A stretch of DNA of 64,000 nucleotides, taken from Tenrec ecaudatus. Taxonomy: Eukaryota > Chordata > Mammalia > Afrosoricida > Tenrecidae. The stretch spans positions 31,927,419 to 31,991,418 of the forward strand of contig NC_134547.1 in assembly GCF_050624435.1 (NCBI RefSeq), given 5' to 3'. Each line of letters starts with the position of its first letter. The first letter of the stretch is position 1. Shown here piece after piece: positions 56,105-64,000 of the stretch. The position numbers were made by a program, and so were the translations under genes. The notes under the pieces are model-generated. The model did not search any database. It was not told the origin of the DNA and worked only from the letters and a program-made list of their open reading frames with translations.

Positions 56105-56285
56105 TATGGGGCCGTTCAGTCAGTGCCAGCTCGGGGTGAGCCTGTGACATCGGGACGGAACACTGCCTGATCGCACACCATCCTCCCAGTGCGCATGCTT
56201 GAGCCCGTTGTTGTCACCACCTTGTCAAGCCATCTCATCCCTCTGTTTTTGCCGCCCCTCTGCTTTACCATCAGACTCCGGGCAA
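56105..56285 (-). mobile_element. RTE/BovB-type LINE 3' end, minus strand
   Basis: On the plus strand: ACGGAACACTGCCTGATCGC, GCTTGAGCCCGTTGTTGTCA, TTGTCAAGCCATCTCATCCC and CCCCTCTGCTTTACCATCAG. These are the reverse of the RTE end seen at 10640-10860. Confidence 0.85.
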
Positions 56286-56295
56286 CCACACACTT

Positions 56296-56387
56296 ACAGA
56301 GTCCAATGACTCTGTGGGTGGGTTTGAACAGCTAACCTTACCATTAATAGCCAAGAGCTGAACAGTTTACACCACTTACAGACTCCT
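56296..56387 (-). repeat. AfroSINE-like fragment, minus strand
   Basis: GGTGGGTTTGAACAGCTAAC followed by TAATAGCCAAGAGCTGAACA and TTACACCACTTAC is the reversed B-box to start region. Confidence 0.75.
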
Positions 56388-56414
56388 AGATGAACCTCAT
56401 GTGGAAGCCCTTGA

Positions 56415-57132
56415 AAATTGGGTGCTCTGGGATACCTGATCCCATTGACACCTCGGGATCACACAGGCTGGTGTGCTTCGTCCATGTGGGCTTTGTTGCT
56501 TTCCTGCTCGATGGCTGCTTGTTTACCTTCAAGCCTTTAAGAATAAGTGGAGACCAAGTGTCCTTCTGTAGACAGTTGGACAGTCCCTCAAGAAGGGTCC
56601 TCTAGGGCGCAGTATGGCACCAATGAAACACACAACATTCCTCTAGTTCTTTAACGCTTCCTCCCCCCTAGAATAACCCCAGTTCTACCTCACAAATGCA
56701 GACTGAAATATGCATATTGGTATAGATAAGTGCTTTTGACACATGGAATCCAGGGCAGATACACCCCTCAGAAACAGAAATGGGATTAGCATGACCAAGA
56801 GGGTATGGAGACGACGTGGGGAGGAAGGGAACTAGTAGCAATGATGATGTATAACCACCACCACCACCCCCCCGAGGGGGATGAATAACAGAAATGTGGG
56901 TGAAGGGCTACAGCAGATGGTGTCAGATATGAAATATATATGCATATATATTTATACATTTATTAAGGGTTCACAAGGGCAGGAGGGAAAAAAGAGGACC
57001 TGATATAAAGGGGCGCACATAGAAAGACAATGTTTTGAAAAAGATGATGGCAACATATGTACAATTTGCTCGATACAAGTGATTTATGAATTTTTATACT
57101 ATCTGTGACATCACCCAGTAAAATGATTAAAT
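56415..57132 (+). mobile_element. L1 with 5' inversion (twin-primed)
   Basis: The left part (56415 to about 56543) is L1 3' UTR in minus orientation (GGGATACCTGATCCCATTG to CTTCAAGCCTTTAAGA). From about 56546 the UTR runs in plus orientation (GGAGACCAAGTGTCCTTCTG to the 3' end at AGTAAAATGATTAAATAATA). In intact order the inverted part lies just upstream of the plus part, exactly the arrangement made by twin priming. I could not find a clear target duplication. Confidence 0.82.
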
Positions 57133-57647
57133 AATAATTTGAAGAATAACGGTGCAAAAGAGGGGCTCAGAGCCCAGGTCCACTCCTCCCTTGTCCATGC
57201 CCCGTCCAATGCTTCAAGGAGTTCGGCAACCGGACCACTTCTCTGTCCCCTGTCATTTCTGAGATGGCACCCCTGAATCCTGGGGTCAGCGGGGATGAAC
57301 GGTGTTAAAGGAGCCTGCTAGGTAATTCCCACAGCTTGACACAGGCCACAGCTCCAACCTGCCTGCGCCGGCGGGGCCTCCAGCCCTCAGCAGCTCTTAC
57401 AGTGAGAAGCCACAGCCTGGAAAGTGGGAAAGTCCTTCCTGCTTCACCCTGACCGTGGCAGGTGAGGTGCAATTTTGGATGCCTGCATCCCACACTCTGA
57501 CTTTAGCAACCGCCCATGCTGACTTCTGCCGTTTGGCGCACATCAGCCACCAATAAGCTCATGGTTTCCAAGAGGCATAGGGGTGGGGCAGCAAATGTGG
57601 GGTGATGGGGGCTAAAGAGGCTGAATCAGAAGCTCATCTCACTTTTC
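57133..57647. other. Unassigned sequence
   Basis: GC-rich unique sequence. A CpG-rich scrap (CTGCGCCGGCGGGG) lies near 57364. No gene recognised. Confidence 0.4.
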
Positions 57648-57790
57648 CTAAGAATGATTGAGCGGCTAACCTCCAGGTCAGTGGTTCGAACACCCCTGAT
57701 TCCGGGGCATAAAGATGGGGCTGTGTCTTCCTGCCAAGCGTTTGTCTTAGAAAAGCACAGGGTCGATGGAGGTTGGAATGGAGCGGGGGC
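57648..57790 (+). repeat. AfroSINE-like SINE, diverged
   Basis: GATTGAGCGGCTAACCTCCA, GGTCAGTGGTTCGAACACCC (an unusually well-kept B-box), then a decayed body. Confidence 0.65.
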
Positions 57791-57849
57791 AGGGGAATGA
57801 GTGATGAGTAATGAGGCAGTGGGGTTCACTGGTGGAATTCTCATGCTTG

Positions 57850-59350
57850 ACCCCGCTCAACGTTCCTGTGTCTTTCAGTAGGGTGCCTGTGTGGCGGGGA
57901 GGCTGAGCACATGAACTCCGCACTCAGAGGGACAAGGGAAAAAGGCCTGGTGACCGACTTCTGAAGATGCCTGTGGGGCCGCTGCGAGAGCAGGCACAAT
58001 AGGATCATCGACAGCTCTGGGAGAGGGACGTATCTGATCAGAGCACACGGGAGCAGATGAAGGGGCAGGAGGAGAGAGTGGAGCACATCCTGGCCCACCA
58101 GGCCAGGAGGTCAATGTTCCCAATTAGAATAGGCAGTCAACAGAGAGAACCACATGGCCAACCCCATTATGAGACATGATGTCCCTCACTGACCCACAGC
58201 CCTACAGGGGACAACACAGGAGACACAGTGAGGGAATTGCACCCGATCGGATCCTGCCACACCGAGGCAAAACACTAAGGGGGTGCAACAGAACAGCAAG
58301 GGAATGGAGCAGCGAAGTCCTCAGGGAATGCTGAAGGTGGACTTTGGGGTCAGGGCATGGTGCCTCAACAGACTGGACTGGAAAACACTCCTAAAGACCA
58401 ACAAACATTCCTTGAACTAACTACAAGCTTTTCTTTCTTGTTTTGTTTTTGCCATTGGTTTGTGGTTGTTATTTTGTTGTATATTGTTGCTTGGTTGTGC
58501 TCTGTCTTGTTTTTGTGCATGTTATTATCCCCGCAGGTCTGTCTAAATAAGATAGGCTGGATGAACAATCAGAGGAGAAAACAACAGGACCGATAGTTCT
58601 GTGGGGACATGGGAGACAGGGGCACACCAGCCTGTGCAATCACAAGGGATCAGGTATCAGGCATCATCAGAACAAAAAAAATCTTACCATAGTGAATGAG
58701 CGGGAGAGGATAGAGTAGAGACCCAAAGTCCATTTGTAGGCCTCTGGGCATCCCCTTACACAAGGGTCTAGGGGAGGAGATGAGACAGTCATGGTGTGAT
58801 GTAGCAACGATGAAAAATACAACTTTCCTCTAGTTCCTAAATGCTTTTTCTCCCCCTCCCCCTCCCACTGTCATGATCCAAATCCTTCCTTGAAGTCTGA
58901 CTAGACCAGAGGATGTACACTGGTACAGATGGGAACGGGAAACACAGAGAATCCAAGGTGGATGATCCCTTCAGGACCAGTGGTGTGAGTGGCGATATTG
59001 GGAGGGCATAGGGAGGGTGGGTTGGAAAGGGGGAACCGATGTCAAGGATCTACATGTGACCTCCTCCCTGGGGGACATACAACAGATAAGAGGGTGAAGG
59101 GAGACGTGGGACAGAGCAAGATATGACAAAATAATAATTTACAAATTATCAAGGGTTCATGAGGGAGGTGGAGTGGGGAGGGAAGGGAAAAATGAGGACA
59201 TGATGCCAGGGGCTTGGTGGAGAGCAAATGTTTTGAGAATGATGAAGGCAACGAATGTACAAATGTGCTTTACAGCATTGATGTATGTATGGATTGTGAT
59301 AGGAGTTGCATGAGCCCCTAATAAAATGATAGAAAAAAATAAGTAAAATT
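57850..59350 (+). mobile_element. L1 3' UTR, plus strand, long copy
   Basis: This is the longest L1 UTR copy in plus orientation. It holds AGGTCTGTCTAAATAAGATA, GGATGAACAATCAGAGGAGA, GATCAGGTATCAGGCATCAT, CTTTCCTCTAGTTCC and GGTTGGAAAGGGGGAACCGA, and ends TGAGCCCCTAATAAAATGAT plus an A-rich tail. Near 58620 GGGAGACAGGGGCA joins CACCAGCCTGTG directly. Compared with other copies, the UTR part seen at 9990-10358 (reversed) is missing, so there is an internal deletion of several hundred bases. The 5' boundary is uncertain. Confidence 0.85.
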
Positions 59351-59361
59351 TTTTTAAAAAT

Positions 59362-60296
59362 CCAAACTCACTGCACAAGTCAATGCCAATACATAACAAC
59401 CCAATTCATATAACAAAGTAGTACTGCTCCTGTGAGTTCTGAGACTGTACCTCTCTCTCTTTTTAGAAGTTATTTTATTTTTTGTTTTTGTTTATTTTTA
59501 TTTTTTACTTTTTAAAAATCATTTCATTGGGGGCTCATACAATTCTTATCACAATTCATACATACATCCATTGTGTTAGCACATTAGTAATTTGTTGCTA
59601 TCATCATCATCAAAATATTTGCCTTCTACTTGAGCCCTTAATATCAACTCCTCATTTTTACCACTCCCTCCCCAACTCCCACTCCCTCATGAGCCCTTCA
59701 TAATCCATAAATTATTATTTTTTGTCATATCTTACACTGTCCAACGTCTCCCCCCGCCCTCTTCTCTGCTGTCCATCTCCCAGGGAGGAGGCCATACGTA
59801 GATTCTTGTAATCGGTTCCCCCTTTCTACCCCACATTCCCTCCACCCTTCAGGCATCACCACTCTTACCACTGGTCCTGAAGGGATCATCTGCCCTGGAT
59901 TCCCTGTGTTTCCAGTTCCTATCTGTACCAATGTACATCCTCTGCTCTAGGCAGATTTGCAAGGTAGAATTGGGATGATGATAGTGGGGGGGGGGGGGAG
60001 GAAGCATTAAGAACTAGAGGAAAGCTACATGTTTCATCGTTGCTACCCTGCACCCTGACTGGCTCAACACCTCCCCACAACCCTTCAGTAAGGGGGTGTC
60101 CAGTTGCCTACCAATGGGCTTTGAGTCTTCGCTCTGCACTCACCCTCATTTACAATGATAAGATTCTTTGATGCCTGATACCTGATCCCTTTATGTGAGT
60201 ACACAGCCACATCTTTTTCCTGTGGAGAGACTGGTGATTTCGAATCACTGACCCTTCAGATTGAAGCCCAGCTCATCACCATAACACCAATCCCTC
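59362..60296 (-). repeat. AfroSINE, minus strand, split by an L1
   Basis: The left piece 59362-59465 (CCAAACTCACTGCACAAGTC ... GAGACTGTACCTCTCTCTC) is the reversed tail half. The right piece 60203-60296 (CACATCTTTTTCCTGTGGAG, GGTGATTTCGAATCACTGAC) is the reversed promoter half. The break falls at the same SINE position as in the L1-interrupted copy at 14409. Confidence 0.82.
59466..60202 (-). mobile_element. L1 3' UTR inserted in AfroSINE, minus strand
   Basis: A long T-rich start (reversed tail), ATTGGGGGCTCATACAATTC, then the reversed UTR through GACTGGCTCAACACC to GATACCTGATCCC. No full target duplication can be read, partly because both flanks are T-rich. Best-preserved reversed UTR in the window. 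Confidence 0.9.
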
Positions 60297-61002
60297 AAAA
60301 TCCCCACCTGGGACCAGGATGCTTCTGAAGCCTTGTCCACAGGGTGCTGCTGAGGGTGAGTGGCTCCTTGCATGTGGGATCCCAAACAGCCTGGACCCCA
60401 GCAGGAGGGGCTCTTCCCCCTTCCCACCATACTTGCTTGCCTCAGACACGGTGATGGTCACAGGGCAGCCTGAGGGTGGGGTGCTCTCGGCCCTTTGATT
60501 GCCTTCCTCTCTCTGGTGATTTTCTGGGGAGACCCAAGAGCCAGTGGACATCCCCACCAGAGGAGCTGACGTGCTGCTGGGGAAGGACAGCCCAAGAAGG
60601 AAAGCCAGCAGAGGCCAACCTGTGCTTATTTCCCGGTCTCTAGTCCACAATGCCACCTGTGCAGTGACACACGTGTCAAACTGCTCCCAACAGGAGGAAG
60701 TGAAGGCTCTTGGGACATGGACCATGGACGCTGCAAAAAGGGACTGGCGGCAGGGTTGGAAGGGAGCACAGAGGCCAGCCCTGCCTAGAAGCAGAAGCAC
60801 TGACTTGGCTGGGAGGAAAGAAAGTGAAATAATTCACTATGGTTTAGAAAGTAAGCACAAGTAAACCTGTGCTTTCCCGGCTTATTAGGCAACTCAATGC
60901 CGATTGTGATGTGGGCAAGAATTCTCATTTCTGGAAATGCCAAGAAGGGCTGGTGGGGTCGGGGTGGGAGGTCAATTTCAGTGTGTCTGACCCTCTTTCC
61001 TC
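60297..61002. other. Unassigned sequence
   Basis: A minus frame at 60276-60800 is open for 174 codons without domains. No repeat recognised. Confidence 0.45.
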
Positions 61003-61560
61003 TGGACCTGAGTGTGTGTGTATGCGATAGTGTGTGTGTGAGAGTGAGCGTGACAGAGTATGTGTGTGATCCTGTGTATAATAGTGTGTGAGAGTGAGTG
61101 TGATTGGGCATGTGTGTGATACAGTGTGTGTATGATAGTGTGTGTGATAATGTGTGTAATACAGTGTGTGTGAGAGTGAGTATAATAGAGTGCGTGTGAG
61201 TGTGGTAGTGTGTATAATAGTGTGTAAGAGTATTATAGTGTGTGTGATAGTGTATGTAATAGAGTGAGTGTGATAGTGTTTGTGAGTGTGTGTGATAGAG
61301 TGTGTGTGTGATAAAGAGTGTGGGTGCAATAGTGTGTGTATGTGTGAGAGTGTGATAGTGTGCGTAATAGTGTGTGTTAGAGTGTGTGTGTACAATAGAG
61401 TGTGTGTGAGCGTGTGTGAGCATGTGTGAGCGTGTGTGTGTGATAAAGTGTGTGGGTGTAATAGTGTGTATGTGTATGTGTGAGAGTACGATAGTGTGTG
61501 GCAGTGTGTGTATAATAGAATGTGTGTGTGAGTGTGTGTGCACGTGTGTGCATGTGCGTG
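61003..61560. repeat. TG-rich complex tandem repeat, about 560 bp
   Basis: TGTGTGATAGTGTGTG-type words repeat irregularly, mixing GTGTGA, TAATAG and GAGAGTG spacers. The reverse strand keeps frames of 231 and 281 codons open, rich in His, Thr and Ser; these are repeat artefacts. Alternating purine-pyrimidine TG runs can adopt left-handed DNA, but that is not shown here. Confidence 0.93.
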
Positions 61561-62539
61561 GAGGGTGGAGCTTGAGGTGCCGCTGGACAGAGCCCCGCGG
61601 CCCGGGCGGCTGGAGAGCAAGGCTGTGCAAGGAGAACTGTCACCGAACCTCTATCAATTGTCCAGGTGTCCGACTCTTACAGGACAAGCTAGAAACCTGC
61701 ATTTGCCATGAAAAAGAAAGCCTCACAAACGTTCAGAGTTTCCGACTGATTGGGGAGAGGAGAGGCAGTGCATAGCAAACAAACCGAACAGTGCTGGCCC
61801 TCTTCACAGCCTAATTCTCCTCATCACCCCATCTGTCTCGTCAGCTGAGCCTCATCTCAGCGGAGAGACCCCAGCTCAAGGCAGAGACAGCTCCCAAGGC
61901 CTGGCCGGGTACTCCCACGTGACCCAGGGACCGGCAGCCTCAGTATCAGCGGGAGCTGGCGGCGGGCAGAACCCTGGGCTAGAGAAACACCTGGTTAAGG
62001 CAAGTATGCAAATCACGTGCAAGAGGTGAGCCCCTCCCCCTTCGCCCAGGCACAGTCGCATCTTTCCTCCTGACAAATCATTTCCAGACACCATCCTGCT
62101 TACCCTCCTTCAAAACTGACAGCTCGAAGAGAGCCGGGCTCCTCCGAATAACTGGAGCCATTAGAAACACCTGCCGAGATGGGGAGCAGCAAGTGGGCAC
62201 TCCCATTTCCTGATAGGCCCCAGAGCCAGGAAACCCCATTCCGCTTAAATCTTCAGGTCAGAGGTCCTGCAGGAAACTCTCTGGAGATGACCAATGCTAC
62301 TATTCCTAGGCCTGGGAGAGGCAGACACAGCCTCATGTTGGGGGCCATCATTCCTGAGAAACCCTACAGAACAACGGGGCATGGGAGCCCCTTAGACAGG
62401 GCAGGTGTGCGTGCATCCATCTTGGCTTTGCTCCCCAGAGAACCCTCTGCTCTCCCCGGTGCCCAGCCTGGTCAGCAGAGACATGTCTCCCAATAATTAC
62501 GGAGCGCACCACTTTGGGGGTGCCACCTCCAGTCTGGGA
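61561..62539. other. Unassigned sequence
   Basis: A small CpG-rich part (61590-61612, CCCCGCGGCCCGGGCGGC) directly follows the TG tract. No gene recognised. Confidence 0.45.
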
Positions 62540-62910
62540 CATTTACTGCTGTCAGTCTGAGCATAAATACAATTAGATTTGAGAGTTCTATTATGAAAGC
62601 CAATAAAGGGGGCCTCAGTAGATTCTAAAATTACTTAACTTTTCTTTAGAAAAATATTAAAACAGTATTATCACATCAATGAGAAGAAAAGACAGGAAGA
62701 TAATAATGTTATGTTAAACCTCCCTGTATTTACTCATGTGTGAAACAGTTATGTCTGGTCACATAATTGCCATGGTTCTGAGAAATATTTCATATTTTAT
62801 AATGAACATTAAAAGAGTTTGTGGATCATTACTTTATATGAGTTCCAAAGTTATTACATAAAACCCAATAGGAATGGTTATAAATTATCAGATCCTCCGT
62901 CCCGGCCTTG
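62540..62910. promoter_or_regulatory. Candidate conserved non-coding element
   Basis: Strongly AT-rich and repeat-free: GCATAAATACAATTAGATTTG, CACATCAATGAGAAG, GGTCACATAATTGCCATGG, TTATAAATTATCAGATCC. Boundaries with GC-rich flanks are sharp at both ends. Confidence 0.45.
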
Positions 62911-63434
62911 GTAAACAGAACATGGAAGGCTGAAACATTTGAGACAGACGAGACGCATGAGAGGAGGTAAAACTTCCCCTTGCATTTTAAGGAGAAGGCC
63001 AGGGCACTTGGAGGCAGCTCTTAACATTTCTGTTTCTGCTTCAAAAGGAACCCCATTGAAGCACTAGCTTAAGCAACACACACAAAGCGTCCATTAGAAC
63101 AAAAGCAAACTCGCTTTCAGACGTGGCCCCAGCCTCCCATCTCCCATTATGCCAGCTACCGGCCTCGCCGTCACTGCAAAATTCCTGAACTTTTCCACAC
63201 AGCATGGGTTTAAAACACTGTACCTCACAGGCTCATATGATCCACCCACAATTATTTATTTTCAAAAGGGCGCTGGGCTTTGAAATCTGAAAGCCCAGCA
63301 CCCTTGCCGAGACTGGGGGCTGATAACATGCGCGGGAATGTCTTTGGGTGGTGGTGGTGGTTGGGGGCTCTGCGAGGTCGGGCTGGCTGTTTTAATTAAA
63401 AACGGTCATTGGTGAGCCCCAGTTGAGAGTGAAG
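62911..63434. other. Unassigned sequence
   Basis: Unique sequence with AT-rich words (CCCACAATTATTTATTTTCA; TGTTTTAATTAAAAACGG) and a short GGT run near 63348. Possibly a further regulatory element. Confidence 0.4.
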
Positions 63435-63872
63435 ATGTCTGCCTTTCACTTCTGCCTGCTTCTCCCCTGCCCCTTCTTTATCTGTTTGGAAATCGCACCT
63501 GGAACTTCCTTGGCCCCCATCTTCCGCTTTATGAAACAGTACAGCAGCAGCTGGATAAACAGAGGAGGCAACCCAAGGGGGAGACTGGATCCCCTTCTCC
63601 TGGCTGTCTACAGGAGCATCGCCAAGCTGGCCTGGGGGGCTGCCAGTCAGCCGCCCCAGCTCTCAGAAAGACAGACTCCCTCCATCTCTGGGTCCTCGGG
63701 CCCCGCAGGTGGACAGTGCCCACCCAGCAGCCTGCTTGGAACCTGGAGGAACTGCACTGGGCAGTTGCACACCTTGGAAGGAGCTATTAGCGGAGGTTTC
63801 TCCGCAAACAGATGCCTCTTGGAGGACTTAACGCTCGGAAGCGGAGGCAGCTTGCGACCGTCCTTTGAATGA
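63435..63872 (+). other. Open reading frame, 145 codons, probably non-coding
   Basis: An ATG at 63435 opens a frame to TGA near 63870. The first 20 residues (MSAFHFCLLLPCPFFICLEI) are hydrophobic and signal-peptide-like. The rest is low-complexity Ser, Gly and Pro without a known domain. There is no clear Kozak support, splice site or partner exon. Chance ORF is most likely; a lineage-specific or partial exon cannot be excluded. Confidence 0.2.
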
Positions 63873-64000
63873 TGTCTGCTTCCCTTATGACGCAGCCGTT
63901 CACATATATTTCAGACGTCGATGCCATCCTGAAATAGTCTTGAGTTCTCAGTGCGGTTTGCAGGCGTTCATTCTTTCTGTTGCTTCTGCCCTGCGGCCGT

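Noticed and set aside
60785..61630. Open frames of 281 and 231 codons on the minus strand, His/Thr/Ser-rich
   Set aside because: They are the reverse complement of the TG-rich tandem tract; two frames are open over the same bases with the same low-complexity pattern.

Overview
This window looks like nuclear DNA of an afrotherian mammal, most likely a tenrec such as Echinops. That is an inference from repeat content, without a database search. About 22 pieces resemble AfroSINEs (tRNA-derived start, tail shared with RTE). Four pieces are RTE/BovB-type LINEs. Several L1 copies carry the long 3' UTR I associate with afrotherians. One 193-bp hAT element with an exact 8-bp target duplication resembles the horizontally transferred SPIN family, and two further hAT copies resemble OC1.

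I find no host protein-coding gene. The longer open frames are explained by tandem repeats (2.2-2.5 kb, 61.0-61.6 kb) or are GC-rich chance frames without recognisable domains. There are no bacterial features. I read the window as intergenic or deeply intronic.

Layout: 0-15.4 kb is repeat-rich, with AfroSINEs, a 56-bp minisatellite, back-to-back hAT elements at 2.5-2.95 kb, an L1 with a perfect 13-bp target duplication at 7.4-8.2 kb, an RTE split by an L1 at 8.7-10.9 kb, and a TA-flanked DNA transposon with a transposase-like ORF end at 13.3-13.9 kb. From 15.4 to 32.2 kb I recognise only one interspersed repeat plus simple repeats; this block has two CpG-dense patches (about 16.0 and 22.2 kb) and several AT-rich, TAAT-rich stretches resembling conserved regulatory elements. 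32-41 kb mixes RTE, AfroSINE and GC-rich unique sequence. 41.7-43.5 kb is a long AT-rich, repeat-free block, the best candidate for a conserved non-coding cluster. 45-60.3 kb is again repeat-dense, with old L1, mariner, hAT, RTE and AfroSINE pieces, a twin-primed (5'-inverted) L1, and an L1 inside an AfroSINE. 60.3-64 kb is mostly unique, with a 560-bp TG-rich tract and an AT-rich candidate element at 62.5-62.9 kb.

The most solid results are transposon archaeology readable directly from the sequence: target duplications, nesting order and two hAT insertions sharing one target. The candidate regulatory elements rest on composition and lack of repeats, and need an alignment to confirm. I saw no undescribed multi-gene system.
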